Assembly (NCBI GenBank): GCA_029884425.1
Contig: JAOUHV010000025.1
Span: forward strand, 1 to 40,173
Length of the DNA: 40,173 nt
DNA from: Gammaproteobacteria bacterium
GTDB lineage: Bacteria > Pseudomonadota > Gammaproteobacteria > S012-40
Direction: 5' to 3'
Positions 7,195 to 17,800 of the stretch are shown one piece after another (positions within the stretch are counted from its first letter, which is position 1; every line of letters starts with the position of its first letter). The notes beneath the pieces are model-generated. The model did no database searches. It was given only the letters and a program-made list of their open reading frames with translations, and was not told where the DNA came from. The position numbers were made by a program, and so were the translations under genes.

Positions 7195-7853
7195 CCTCGC
7201 AGTTTCGCATCCAGCCGCATCAAGCGCTCCGGCGAACCAATGTCTTCCCATTTGCCCGTAAATTTCTGCCCCGTAACCTTCCCTTGATCCATGAAATCAC
7301 GTAGCAAAGGTGCCAGCGCTGCCCGTTCAGGAGCCATGCCGGCAAACAGTGCCGGAGAATAAATACCAATCCCGGAAAAAGTCAATTTCTGCACCCCGGT
7401 GGCACGCATCAACCCATCCTGGGCCAACATGAAATCGCCGGTGGGATTGTGCAGCGGATTAGGTACCACCACCAGATGGGCCAGACTGCCCGCGGGCAAT
7501 GCCAGCGTAGAAAAATCAAAATCGGTCCAGATATCGCCATTCACCACCAGGAACGGCTCTTTGCCCAGTAGAGGCAACGCCTGGATAATTCCGCCCGCCG
7601 TTTCCAGCGCAGTTTGTTCAGCAGAATAGGTTATTTTCACCTCCAACTGCGAACCATCCCCTAGGGCCTCCACGATCTGATGCCCCAGATGGGCATGATT
7701 GATCACCAGCTCGGTAATATTGGCCTTTTTGAGCCCCTCGATAATGTAAACAATCAAGCTTTTTCCGCCAGCCTTTAACAATGGCTTGGGGTGGCGGTCA
7801 GTCAATGGACGCATCCGTTCACCGCGTCCCGCGGCCAATATCATCGCTCTCAT
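7191..7853 (-). CDS. murU: N-acetylmuramate-1-phosphate uridylyltransferase MurU
   Basis: A 220-residue nucleotidyltransferase: the N-terminal signature MILAAGRGERMRPLTDRHPKP (residues 4-24) binds the nucleotide, VNGDIWTDFDF holds the metal-binding Asp, and GKWEDIGSPERL is the typical C-terminus. With AmgK it forms the recycling route that turns MurNAc into UDP-MurNAc without passing through the MurA/MurB steps; in pseudomonads this route gives intrinsic fosfomycin tolerance. Its ATG overlaps the amgK stop by four bases (ATGA), so the pair is translationally coupled. The position beside lptD is also known in Pseudomonas, which supports MurU over a generic sugar nucleotidyltransferase. Confidence 0.9.
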   Translation of the reverse strand: MRAMILAAGRGERMRPLTDRHPKPLLKAGGKSLIVYIIEGLKKANITELVINHAHLGHQIVEALGDGSQLEVKITYSAEQTALETAGGIIQALPLLGKEPFLVVNGDIWTDFDFSTLALPAGSLAHLVVVPNPLHNPTGDFMLAQDGLMRATGVQKLTFSGIGIYSPALFAGMAPERAALAPLLRDFMDQGKVTGQKFTGKWEDIGSPERLMRLDAKLRG

Positions 7854-8875
7854 CGTAACTTTCCTGTGGTCAACTCATACCGAGGCGCCACAACCTGATG
7901 AATCAACTTATTCAACGGTTGTAGCTCTACATAATCCTGTGTCACCTGCAACACATACCCCAAGGTTCGGGGAATATCTTTCAAATATCCGGGCTTGTTA
8001 TCCCGATGGTTAAGGCGGGCGAAAATGCCAATCGCTTTCATATGGCGCTGCACCCCCATCCAGTCAAACCAGCGGCGAAACGTACGACTATCAACGTCAC
8101 GCAACAACCCTTGCTCACTCAAGCGCAACCGATACGCTTCAGCCCATGCCTCGACTTGTGGCCTCGGCCAATCGACGTAGCAGTCACGCAGCAAGGACAC
8201 CAGGTCGTAAGTCACCGCGCCCACGACGGCATCCTGAAAATCCAGCACCCCCGGGTTGCCCTGATCCAATTTCATCAGATTGCGCGAATGATAATCGCGA
8301 TGCACCCAAACCTGAGGCTGCGCCAGCGCCGACTGCGCCAACTGCTCACTCACCTGAGCCAAGGCCGCCTGCTGATTGGCGTCCAGCATAATTCCCAAGT
8401 GTTTGCCCAAAAACCAGTCACGGAACAAATCCATTTCCCGTTGCAGCAACGCATAGTCATACGCCGGCAACGACAACGACGGCCTGGGCCCGGTCTGCAG
8501 ACGATACAACGCGTCCATGGCATCACCATACAAGGCATCGACCGTGCCAGGAGCCAACACCTGGGCATACTGCGTATCGCCCAAGTCCGATAGCAGCAGA
8601 AATCCGTTGCTCAAGTCTTCGCAGATAATCTCCGGCACGTGCAAACCTAGAGCTCCAAACGCCTTGGCGATACGCACAAACGGTGCGCAATCCTCCTTGT
8701 CCGGCGGCGCATCCATCGCAATTAAAGTGCGATCCGCCAGATGCACACGAAAATAGCGGCGAAAACTGGCGTCAGCTGAAGCCACGCTAATACGAAAGTC
8801 CGTCAACCCGGCAACTTCTTTTAACCATGATTGCAAGTGCTGCAAACGCAGATCAGACACGTCCCAACCTCTCAT
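7850..8875 (-). CDS. amgK: N-acetylmuramate/N-acetylglucosamine anomeric kinase AmgK
   Basis: A protein kinase-like (aminoglycoside phosphotransferase fold) enzyme that phosphorylates C1 of MurNAc or GlcNAc. The 341-residue frame starts at ATG 8875; a GTG five codons later (8860) has AGAGG seven bases upstream and may be the true start. Visible motifs: SFRRYFRV near residue 37, the hinge-like DLGDTQYAQ, catalytic HRDYHSRNLM (about residues 192-201) and the metal-binding DFQDAV. It is the first gene of the amgK-murU pair and is divergent from lptD across 138 bases. Confidence 0.9.
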   Translation of the reverse strand: MRGWDVSDLRLQHLQSWLKEVAGLTDFRISVASADASFRRYFRVHLADRTLIAMDAPPDKEDCAPFVRIAKAFGALGLHVPEIICEDLSNGFLLLSDLGDTQYAQVLAPGTVDALYGDAMDALYRLQTGPRPSLSLPAYDYALLQREMDLFRDWFLGKHLGIMLDANQQAALAQVSEQLAQSALAQPQVWVHRDYHSRNLMKLDQGNPGVLDFQDAVVGAVTYDLVSLLRDCYVDWPRPQVEAWAEAYRLRLSEQGLLRDVDSRTFRRWFDWMGVQRHMKAIGIFARLNHRDNKPGYLKDIPRTLGYVLQVTQDYVELQPLNKLIHQVVAPRYELTTGKLR

Positions 8876-9013
8876 TCCAATGTTGTTAATTCAAATTGCG
8901 TCACACATACTGGCCAAGATGCTAACATCCCAGCCAAGCAGCTCACCAGATGCCCTGCCCGACAAAATCACTTACAATGGCTTTTTATACAACCGTTTGC
9001 TGGCGTTTGACCT

Positions 9014-11146
9014 TTGACAAATAAACTCTCTGCCGTAAGCCTGTGGCTTAGCCTTGCAACTCTAGTTCCGTCTGCCACAAACGCAGCGCTGTGTGAGGAT
9101 GACGATCCGTTCCACCCCATTCCCATGCAGGCATTGCCCGCCGACAAAATTGTACTGCAATCCAATGATGGATATTCCCAGGATGGTCTGTATCAATTTT
9201 CCGGCCGGGTGCTCATGCAGCATGAAAACCAGCTGCTGCAAGCCGACGGCGCCCAGTTCGATGAAAAAAATCAACGCCTCCAGGCCAACGGCAATGTGCA
9301 GTTCCAGGTGCCCGGCCTGATTTCCCGTGGCGACGGCGCCCTGCTGCAACTCGACGAACACCGCGGCATCGTCAACGAATCACGCTACTTGCTCGAATAC
9401 ACCGGCGGCACCGGCCACGCAAAAAAAATTGAAGTCATCGGCGAAGTCGCCGAGCTGCAAGGCGCCAGTTACACCACCTGTCCAGGCACGCAACCCGCGT
9501 GGCAATTGGCGGCACAATCCATCACCCTGGACCGAGCCAACAACGAAGGCATCGCCCGCCACGTCGTGCTGCAACTGGGACAAGTGCCGGTCTTTTACGT
9601 CCCCTGGGCCAGCTTTGCGCTGCAAGGTCGTAAAACCGGCTTCCTCACCCCGGCACTGGGCTACTCGCGTATTCGCGGTGCGGACATCACCCTGCCGTAT
9701 TATCTCAATCTGGCCCCAGCCCAGGATGCCACCCTGTACCCACGCCTGATAGAAAATCGCGGCCCGCAACTGGGCGGCGAATATCGCTATCTGACGGCGA
9801 GCAGTGCCGGCCAGGTGTTCAGCGAATATCTTCAGGACGATCAACTGTACGGAGACAATCGCTCGCTGTTTTCATTCAAGCACCGCGCCCAACCTAATGA
9901 CCACTGGAGCTACAGCACGCAACTGGAGCAAGTCAGCGACCGCGATTATTTCAGCGACCTGGGCAGCAATCTCAGCACCAGCAGTCAGACACAACTGGAG
10001 CGCAATCTGCGCACTCAGTGGCGTGGTAAGAACTGGTGGGCCAGCGCAATGCTGCAAGACTACCAAATGCTCCGCAGCCACACCGCACCACACCGCCGCC
10101 TGCCGCAGCTGCAATATCGCCATCAAAGTCAGCACCGCTGGCTGCAAACCGAATTGCTCGGCGAATACAGTTATTTTCAGCACGACACACTGCTCAATGG
10201 CCATCGATTGCTGGTCGAGCCTGTTTTGACCACCGGCTATGATTCGCCCGGCGCCTACCTGCAGCCACGGCTGCGACTGCGCCACAACCGGTATTGGCTA
10301 CAGGACCAGCCGGACGACGGCGGCACCAATGCGGTGTTCAGTCTGGATTCGGGTCTGCGCTTTATCCGTCACGGCCAGCGCATCGACCAGACCCTGGAAC
10401 CGCGCCTGTTCTACACCTACAGCCCGTACCGCGACCAGCACTTGCAACCCATTTTCGATACCGGCGCACTGGATTTGAGTTTTGCCCAATTGTTCCGCGA
10501 CTTCCGCTACATTGGCGGCGATCGCATCGGTGACGAAAACCGTCTGAGTACCGGCCTGAGTTCCAGCTTTGTCCGTCAAACTGACGGCCGACAATTGCTG
10601 CGCCTCAGTCTGGCCCATGCCCGCTATTTCGCAGATCACCGCACCCAACTGCCCGCTGAGGAACCAACACTGGCGGGTGATAGACGTATCGCCGGCGAAA
10701 TTGCCAGTGAGTTTTTACCCGACTGGAGCTTTGCCACTACCCTGTTTCAACGCACCACCGATCGTCATCCGGACAAGCTGGCCACACGACTGAACTACGA
10801 CGGCGATCGGCAGGGCCTGGATTTGTCTGCCCGCTATCGGCAGAATTTGCTCAAACAAGTGGGTGCCGCCGGCTATGTTGAGCTTGGCCCCCATTGGCAA
10901 CTGGCGGCCAAGTGGACATATTCGCTGCAATATGAGCGCAGCAATGAAGCGGTCATCGGCGTACAATACCTCAGCTGCTGTTGGCGGCTGCGCACCGTTG
11001 CGCAACAATTCATCAAAAATGCCCAGGGCGAAACCGATCGCAGCATCGGTGTGGAAATCGAACTCACCGGACTAGCGACGGTCGGACGTAAAACCGAAGA
11101 CCGTCTGTCACGGGAAATCATGGGATACAAGAGCGAAGGTTTTTAA
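9014..11146 (+). CDS. lptD: LPS-assembly protein LptD
   Basis: The outer-membrane beta barrel that places LPS in the outer leaflet, together with LptE. A TTG start at 9014 is implied: an in-frame TGA lies two codons upstream, and the signal peptide (SLWLSLATLVPSATNA) begins at once; no ATG precedes it. The 710-residue product has an OstA/LptA-like periplasmic domain (about residues 45-140) and a C-terminal barrel (about 190-700). The Cys arrangement is that of E. coli LptD: one near the mature N-terminus (ALCEDD), one in TTCPGTQ and an adjacent pair in LSCCWRL, which form the inter-domain disulfides. First gene of lptD-surA-pdxA-rsmA; surA starts six bases after it. Confidence 0.97.
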   Translation: MTNKLSAVSLWLSLATLVPSATNAALCEDDDPFHPIPMQALPADKIVLQSNDGYSQDGLYQFSGRVLMQHENQLLQADGAQFDEKNQRLQANGNVQFQVPGLISRGDGALLQLDEHRGIVNESRYLLEYTGGTGHAKKIEVIGEVAELQGASYTTCPGTQPAWQLAAQSITLDRANNEGIARHVVLQLGQVPVFYVPWASFALQGRKTGFLTPALGYSRIRGADITLPYYLNLAPAQDATLYPRLIENRGPQLGGEYRYLTASSAGQVFSEYLQDDQLYGDNRSLFSFKHRAQPNDHWSYSTQLEQVSDRDYFSDLGSNLSTSSQTQLERNLRTQWRGKNWWASAMLQDYQMLRSHTAPHRRLPQLQYRHQSQHRWLQTELLGEYSYFQHDTLLNGHRLLVEPVLTTGYDSPGAYLQPRLRLRHNRYWLQDQPDDGGTNAVFSLDSGLRFIRHGQRIDQTLEPRLFYTYSPYRDQHLQPIFDTGALDLSFAQLFRDFRYIGGDRIGDENRLSTGLSSSFVRQTDGRQLLRLSLAHARYFADHRTQLPAEEPTLAGDRRIAGEIASEFLPDWSFATTLFQRTTDRHPDKLATRLNYDGDRQGLDLSARYRQNLLKQVGAAGYVELGPHWQLAAKWTYSLQYERSNEAVIGVQYLSCCWRLRTVAQQFIKNAQGETDRSIGVEIELTGLATVGRKTEDRLSREIMGYKSEGF

Positions 11147-11152
11147 TCTGCA

Positions 11153-12433
11153 ATGAAACGTCTAGTGAATTTATGCCTGCTAGCCGGGCTCAGTCTGCCC
11201 GTCATGGCCACCACCAGCGAAATTGATCGCATCGCGGCCATCGTCAACGATGACATCATCACCACCCAGCAGCTAGAGACCCAGCTGGAAACAATCTCCA
11301 AACAGCTACGCGCACAAAACACTCAACTGCCGCCGATGGACATTTTGCGTCGCCAGGTGCTGGAACGTGAAATCATCAAGGAAATACAACTGCAGTTGGC
11401 GAAAAACACCGGCATTATTGTCGATGACAACGCCCTCAACACCACCATCGGCAACATCGCCCAGCAGAACAAACTCTCGCTGCGTCAATTGCGTGATGTT
11501 CTGGAAAAAGATGGCTACGACTTTGCGCAGTACCGGGAAAACATTCGTCAGGAAATGATTATCGCCCGCCTGCAGCAACGCGAAGTACACAGCCGTATCA
11601 ATATTTCTGACGGCGAAATCGACAGTTTCCTCCACACCCAGTCGCTGCAAGGCGGACTGGATGAGGAATATCTGCTGTCGCATATTTTGGTTACTATTCC
11701 CGAAGCGGCCTCGCCAGCACAAATTGCCCAGGCCCGCAAAAAAGCCGAGGAAGTGCTGGCCCGCCTGAAAAAAGGCGATGATTTTGCGCAAATGGCGGTG
11801 AGTTATTCCGACGGCCAAAAAGCCCTCGAAGGCGGCAGCCTGGGCTGGCGCAAGGCCGGCGAACTGCCCACCCTGTTTGCCGAGGTGGTTACCCAGCTCA
11901 AACCCAATCAAATCGGCGAAATCATTCGCAGCCCCAGCGGTTTTCACATCATTAAGCTGATGGACAAACGTCGCGGTGAAAAGCACATCATTACCCAAAC
12001 CCTGGCCCGCCACGTTCTGATCCGCACCAACGAACTGGTCAGTAACATGGAAGCGCAGGAACGCCTGAAACATCTGCGCGAACGCATCCAAAACGGCGAT
12101 GACTTTGCCGAGCTGGCGCGCTCGCACAGTGATGATCCCGGCAGCGCCTCCAAAGGCGGCAGCTTGGGCTGGGTGGATCCCGGCGTGATGGTGCCCGAGT
12201 TTGAAGAGGTGATGAACAAAACCGCTCTGGGCAAAATCAGCGAACCGTTCCAAAGCCAATTTGGCTGGCACATTCTGCAAGTGCAGGAGCGACGCAATCA
12301 GGACAACAGCGACGCCTTCCGCCGCAATCAGGCGCGCGACTTTTTGCGCCAGCGCAAAATCGAGGACAACCTGGACACCTGGATTCGCCAGCGCCGCGAT
12401 GAAGCCTACGTCGAATACAAAACCGAGCGCTAG
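11153..12433 (+). CDS. surA: periplasmic chaperone SurA
   Basis: SurA escorts outer-membrane proteins, including LptD, to the Bam complex. The 426 residues begin with a signal peptide (MKRLVNLCLLAGLSLPVMA), then the N-terminal chaperone domain starting EIDRIAAIVNDDIITTQQLE, two parvulin domains (about residues 172-275, HILVTIPE to HIIKLMD, and 284-385, RHVLIRTNE to WHILQVQERR) and a C-terminal helix. Length matches the family (428 in E. coli). It lies 6 bases after lptD and 6 before pdxA. Confidence 0.97.
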   Translation: MKRLVNLCLLAGLSLPVMATTSEIDRIAAIVNDDIITTQQLETQLETISKQLRAQNTQLPPMDILRRQVLEREIIKEIQLQLAKNTGIIVDDNALNTTIGNIAQQNKLSLRQLRDVLEKDGYDFAQYRENIRQEMIIARLQQREVHSRINISDGEIDSFLHTQSLQGGLDEEYLLSHILVTIPEAASPAQIAQARKKAEEVLARLKKGDDFAQMAVSYSDGQKALEGGSLGWRKAGELPTLFAEVVTQLKPNQIGEIIRSPSGFHIIKLMDKRRGEKHIITQTLARHVLIRTNELVSNMEAQERLKHLRERIQNGDDFAELARSHSDDPGSASKGGSLGWVDPGVMVPEFEEVMNKTALGKISEPFQSQFGWHILQVQERRNQDNSDAFRRNQARDFLRQRKIEDNLDTWIRQRRDEAYVEYKTER

Positions 12434-12439
12434 TCTGCA

Positions 12440-13426
12440 ATGAGTCCGTTGCCCCGTCTTGCCATCACTGCCGGCGAACCCGCTGGCATTGGCCCGGATC
12501 TGTGTCTGATGCTGGCCAGCGAAGCTTTTGACGCCGAACTGATCATCCTGGCCGACATCGACACCCTGCGCCAGCGTGCCCAACAACTGGGCCTGAGCGT
12601 CACGCTCATTCCCTGGCAATACGGCCTGAATCAGCCGCATCAGCCAGGCACGCTGCAAGTGCTGTCATTACCGCAAACCGAACCCAGCATTTGCGGTCAG
12701 CTCAACCCGGCCAATGCTGCGGCGTTTCTCGCCAGCCTGGATCGAGCGGTGGATGGCTGCCTGAACGGTGAATTTGACGCGATGGTGACCGGGCCGGCGC
12801 AAAAGAGCGTGGTGAACGATGCTGGCATCGCCTTTTCCGGCCACACCGAATATCTGGCGGAGCGCTGCAAGGCTCCACTGCCAGTGATGATGCTGGCCAC
12901 CGAAGGGCTGCGTGTCGCCCTAGTCACCACCCATTTACCCTTGCGCGCCGTTGCCGATGCCATCACCCCGGACTTGTTGCGACAGATCATTCGCATTTTG
13001 CTGCGCGATCTGCGCAGTCAGTTCGCCATCCCGCACCCAAAAGTGCTGGTATGCGGTCTGAATCCTCATGCAGGTGAAGACGGTCATCTGGGTACGGAAG
13101 AGCGCGACTTCATCACCGCCGTGATCAACGAATTTCAGGCCCTGGGTGAAAACCTCATCGGCCCCTTGCCGGCAGACACTTTGTTCACGCCGAAAAATCT
13201 GCAAGGTGCCGACGCCGTCCTGGCCATGTACCACGACCAGGGCTTGCCGGTGCTAAAATACGTCGGCTTTGGCAACGCCATCAACGTTACACTGGGATTG
13301 CCCATCATCCGCACCTCGGTGGATCATGGCACCGCCCTGCCGCTGGCAGGCACCGGTCAGGCACAACCTGGCAGCCTGCGGCTCGCCATCCACACCGCCA
13401 TCGACATGGTAAAACGACGCTCATGA
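12440..13426 (+). CDS. pdxA: 4-hydroxythreonine-4-phosphate dehydrogenase PdxA
   Basis: NAD-dependent, metal-using enzyme of the DXP-dependent vitamin B6 pathway, yielding 3-amino-2-oxopropyl phosphate for PdxJ. The 328-residue product shows the family blocks [12 protein letters not shown] (residues 10-21), [23 protein letters not shown] and [12 protein letters not shown], the last two carrying metal-binding His. Its TGA overlaps the rsmA ATG (ATGA at 13423-13426), so the two are translationally coupled, as in other gammaproteobacteria. Confidence 0.96.
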   Translation: MSPLPRLAITAGEPAGIGPDLCLMLASEAFDAELIILADIDTLRQRAQQLGLSVTLIPWQYGLNQPHQPGTLQVLSLPQTEPSICGQLNPANAAAFLASLDRAVDGCLNGEFDAMVTGPAQKSVVNDAGIAFSGHTEYLAERCKAPLPVMMLATEGLRVALVTTHLPLRAVADAITPDLLRQIIRILLRDLRSQFAIPHPKVLVCGLNPHAGEDGHLGTEERDFITAVINEFQALGENLIGPLPADTLFTPKNLQGADAVLAMYHDQGLPVLKYVGFGNAINVTLGLPIIRTSVDHGTALPLAGTGQAQPGSLRLAIHTAIDMVKRRS

Positions 13427-14205
13427 AAGAACACAAAGCCCGCAAACGTTTCGGCCAGAATTTCCTGCACGATCCCAACGTCATCAATCGCATCGTCGCC
13501 TGTATCAATCCGAAAAAGGGCGACCGCATGGTGGAAATCGGCCCCGGCCAGGGGGCGATGACCACGCCACTGCTAGCAGCTCTGGGCGAAATCGACGTGG
13601 TGGAACTGGACCGCGATTTGATTCCGATTCTGCATCAACTGCTGGATGATAAAGGCACGCTGCGCATCCATAGTGCCGATGCCCTGAAATTTGATTTTGC
13701 CAGTCTGCGCCAAAGCGGTGAAAAGCTGCGCGTGGTTGGCAACCTGCCCTACAACATTTCCACGCCACTGATATTTCATCTGCTGGAACAGGCCGAAATC
13801 ATCCAGGACATGCATTTCATGCTGCAAAAAGAAGTGGTCGATCGCCTCGCGGCCGCGCCCGACAGCAAAGCCTATGGTCGCTTGAGTGTGATGGTGCAGT
13901 ATTACTGCGCGGTGGATAAATTATTCAACGTGGGCCCAGGCGCGTTCAAACCTGCGCCCAAAGTCGACTCCGCCATCGTCCGACTGGTGCCGCACGCCAA
14001 ACCGCCGGTTGAAGTCAAAGACATGCAGCTGTTCGCCGAGGTCGTCAATCGTGCATTTGGTCAGCGGCGCAAAACCTTGCGCCAGGCCATCAAAGGTCTG
14101 GTCAGCGCCGAACAAATGGAAAGTATTGGCATTGATTCCAACCGCCGCGGCGAAACCCTCAGCCTGGAGGATTTCGCCGCGCTGGCGAATCTGGTCAGCG
14201 GCTAG
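13423..14205 (+). CDS. rsmA: 16S rRNA (adenine1518/1519-N6)-dimethyltransferase RsmA
   Basis: Also called KsgA: it dimethylates two adjacent adenines in helix 45 of 16S rRNA during 30S maturation. The 260 residues contain [16 protein letters not shown] (residues 9-24), the SAM-binding [11 protein letters not shown] and the catalytic NLPYNIS. It is the last gene of the lptD operon. apaG and apaH, which often follow rsmA, are absent; a convergent yceI-type gene ends four bases away. Confidence 0.97.
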   Translation: MKEHKARKRFGQNFLHDPNVINRIVACINPKKGDRMVEIGPGQGAMTTPLLAALGEIDVVELDRDLIPILHQLLDDKGTLRIHSADALKFDFASLRQSGEKLRVVGNLPYNISTPLIFHLLEQAEIIQDMHFMLQKEVVDRLAAAPDSKAYGRLSVMVQYYCAVDKLFNVGPGAFKPAPKVDSAIVRLVPHAKPPVEVKDMQLFAEVVNRAFGQRRKTLRQAIKGLVSAEQMESIGIDSNRRGETLSLEDFAALANLVSG

Positions 14206-14208
14206 GCG

Positions 14209-14775
14209 CTATTCCTTGATGGCTTCCACCTGAAACCACAGGCGCATGTCATCGCCGATACCTGGCAGGCCGTATTTGCTGCCAAAATCGGAACGCTTGA
14301 TTTGCGTCTGCGCTTCAAAGCCGCAAGTATCTTTTTTGTTGATGGGATTAGTGCCACAACGAATTCGCGTCACTTTCAAATCCACCGGCTTGGTCACGCC
14401 CAACATGGTCAGGGTTCCCTTCACGTCGGCGCTGTTATCGTCGTTAATGCGCAGACTGGTTGATTCATACTTGATGTCCGGAAACTCCATGACATTGAGA
14501 AAATCCGGCGAACGCAAATGATCATCGCGTTTGCTGTTTCCGGTATCAATTGACACTGCGGAAATTTTTACCGAAACAAAGCCGTTGTTATTTTTTCGGT
14601 CGATCATCAGCCGACCATGAGTTTGATTAAAACGACCGTACAAAGTTGAAAAGTTAAGGTGATCGATCGCAAAGTGCGGATAGCTGTGGTCAGGATCAAG
14701 ATTATAGTACTCCGCCGCAGCCTGCGCGCCCACAGGCACAGTCAGCGCGGCCACCAACGCCAAAATCTTTCTCAT
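14209..14775 (-). CDS. YceI-family exported lipid-binding protein
   Basis: ATG 14775 is chosen because AAGGAGG lies five bases upstream and a Sec signal peptide follows (MRKILALVAALTVPVGAQA); a longer open frame to 14844 lacks both. The 188-residue precursor has the YceI lipocalin-like pattern: YNLDPDHSYPHFAIDHLNFS at the mature N-terminus, GRFNQTHGRL, then NVMEFPDIKYEST and the C-terminal SDFGSKYGLPGIGDDM. Members bind polyprenoid or other long lipids in a beta barrel in the periplasm. Two Cys (CGTNP and DTCGF) could form a disulfide. Single gene, convergent with rsmA. Confidence 0.88.
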   Translation of the reverse strand: MRKILALVAALTVPVGAQAAAEYYNLDPDHSYPHFAIDHLNFSTLYGRFNQTHGRLMIDRKNNNGFVSVKISAVSIDTGNSKRDDHLRSPDFLNVMEFPDIKYESTSLRINDDNSADVKGTLTMLGVTKPVDLKVTRIRCGTNPINKKDTCGFEAQTQIKRSDFGSKYGLPGIGDDMRLWFQVEAIKE

Positions 14776-14859
14776 CCCATCCTCCTTATATGTTGTATTT
14801 TTCAGGATGGTTAACACGTTACACCGATTGATAGGATGATTCAATATCCTTGCACAAAG

Positions 14860-17800
14860 CTAAACCATCTCTGGTTGCTCCGCTGATCGACGTAACACTT
14901 GGCGCTCAAACTCACTCGCTGACAGCGGCTCGCTATAAAGATACCCTTGCACCTCATCACAACCATATTGCAGCAAAAACTGGCGCTGCGCCTCTTGCTC
15001 AACCCCTTCGGCAATCACGCGCAATCGCATGTTTTGCGCCAGCACAATCACTGCGCGCGCAATCGCCTCATCATCCTGACTAGTGGTGATATCACGAATA
15101 AACGACTGATCAATTTTCAATTTGTCCACCGGCAAATAACGAAGCTGCCTGAGCGACGAATACCCGGTTCCAAAATCATCAATGGAAATTTGCACACCCA
15201 AGGTTTTAAGCTGATTCAGGGTCTCAATTGCTCGCTCAGGGCGTTTCAATATAACGCTTTCAGTGATTTCCAATTCCAGACTGGCACCCGACAAACCGGA
15301 TTCCGCCAGCGCAGCTTGAACTTCAAGTCCAATATCACCTTGCGTAAACTGCCAGCCCGAAACATTCACTGCAACTACCGGCAAACAAAAACCCGCGTCT
15401 TGCCAGCGGCGCATTTGCCTGCAAGCCTCCCGCAACACCCAGTAACCTATACGTGAAATCAAACCACAATCTTCGGCAAGTGAAATAAAGTCTGCCGGAA
15501 GTACCTGACCTCGCAACGGATGATTCCAGCGGATCAGTGCCTCAGCACCCACCAGATGATTGTCATGCATGCGATATTGTGGCTGAAAATAGAGCTCGAA
15601 CTGATTGTCATCCAGCGCCTTGCGCAACTCACTCTCCATAATCAACCGCTCGTACACCACGTCGGTAAGATCAGAAGAATATAAATGACAACTATTGCGC
15701 CCAAACTCCTTGGCCCGATACATTGCCGTATCTGCATTGCGAATCAAGGTTTCCGGGGTATCACCATCGTTGGGAAAAACACTGATACCTATACTTGGGG
15801 TTACAAAAAGAACGTTTTGTTCAATGTGGAAACTGCTGGAAAATGCTTCAAGTATTTTTTTAGACAGCGTCAGCAAATCATCTATCGCTCGACAATTCTC
15901 GATCACCAACACAAATTCATCTCCACCCAGGCGGGCAACGGTATCTTCGCCGCGTACAGAATAAAACAGCCGTTCGGCCACTTTTTCCAACAATCTATCA
16001 CCTACACTATGCCCCAAACTGTCATTGATATTTTTAAATCTGTCCAGGTCCAGAAACATCACTCCCACCATCGACTGTGTCCGCTTAGCCGACTTAATCG
16101 CCTGCGCCAAACGATCGTTCAGCAACAGTCGATTTGGCAGGCGCGTCAGCGAATCATGATAGGCAAGAAAATCTACGCGCTCCTGAGACTGTTTCAGTTT
16201 GGTGATGTCCGCAATTACCACCACATAATTAGTGATCTCGTCATGACCATTGCCCGCAGCACTAACCGTACACCAAGTTGGCAGCAGCTGCTTTTGCTTG
16301 GTTACCAGCCATAACTCGCCTTGCCAGGGATTATTCGTCGAGATATCCCGCCAAATATGACAATAAAACTCCTCATCATGACGTTGACTACACAACATAC
16401 TGATGGACCTCCCCAGCAGCTCTGCTTCGGTAAAACCGGTCATTGCAGAAAATGCTTTATTGAGCGTCAGAATATTTTTTCCAGCATCAACCATGGCAAC
16501 GCCTTCAGCGGTTGCATCAACAACCGCAGCGGCCTGACGCAGCTTTTGTTCCGCAATTGCCCGATCGCTGACGTCACGGGCCACGGCAATAATTCGGGAT
16601 TCATCACGAACATTCATGCAAGTCATCCTGACCTCGACCGGAAAGCGGATGCCATCCTTACGCTGATGTTCGGTTAACAAGTCAACATATTCTTTTTGGC
16701 CACTAATCAACACATCGAATACATCCCAAATTTTTTGTTCGGAATAGTCCGGCTTGATATCCTGCGGCCCCATATTGAGAATTTCTTCATAGCTGTAACA
16801 CAGCATTTTCATCGCACTGAAGTTGCAATCAACAAACTTCATGGACTCTGGATCAATCATAAAAATATTATCTTCGGTGGCATCCAGAGCCAAGCGAAAC
16901 AAAGATCGCTCATTCTCCATTTGTTTCTGTTTGGAGATATCCTCAACACTCGACCAAATAAAACTTTGACCATCACGCCTCAACAACAAGCCCTGCAACC
17001 GGACCGCCACCTGCCGACCGGTCTTATGAACATACTTTTTTTCCACTGGCCCATACCGCCCCTTCTCCGCCAGCTTACTAAACATATCCCATTCTTGATC
17101 TTCATATTCACGCGGGGTAAGTTTCCAATAGTCAAGCCGCACCAACTCGGCCAGGGTGTAGCCTGTGATTTTTACATAGGCTTCATTGGCATCAACAACT
17201 TTCCCTGCCATATCGCACAACACCAAACCAATGGGAGAATGCTCAAACAACATGCGATTATAGCGTTCACTTTGTCGCAATAATTTTTCGGCTTTTTTTC
17301 GCTGACTGATATCCCGTATTCCATGAATCATGCCACCATAATTTGATTGCTCCGAAATGGGAGAAAGGGAATACGTATAAAATTCTTCGCCTCCATGCCA
17401 TGGCAACTCCAGACCATCTGTCGCCATGGTTTTAGCAATTTTTTTACATATAGGGCATTGCTGCTCGGCCACATCCACCCGATGAAATAAGGTATGGCAT
17501 TTTTTGCCCACAACATCCGTAGTGCCCGCCAATCTCGCCGCCATTTCCAGCGCCTTTCTATTGGCCTGGCGAATAATACCTTCGCGATCCACAACCAATG
17601 TAACTTCAGGAATGGCATCATAGGTACTGGCGACCCTGGACATGGCCAAAAATGGCGACTGTAAGACGGTGCGAATGAACGCTACAAAAATTAGCCAATA
17701 GGAAAAAAACTTGAATATATGTCCACCGACATTAACGTAATCATAGACATCCGCATAAAATGTGAATGCCACCTCGGCACATACCGTCAACAAAATAGAG

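Noticed and set aside
11306-12658. A 450-codon open frame on the minus strand opposite surA and pdxA
   Set aside because: surA and the start of pdxA on the plus strand have complete family motifs; the antisense product is Ala/Gly/Val/His-rich, as expected for a shadow frame.
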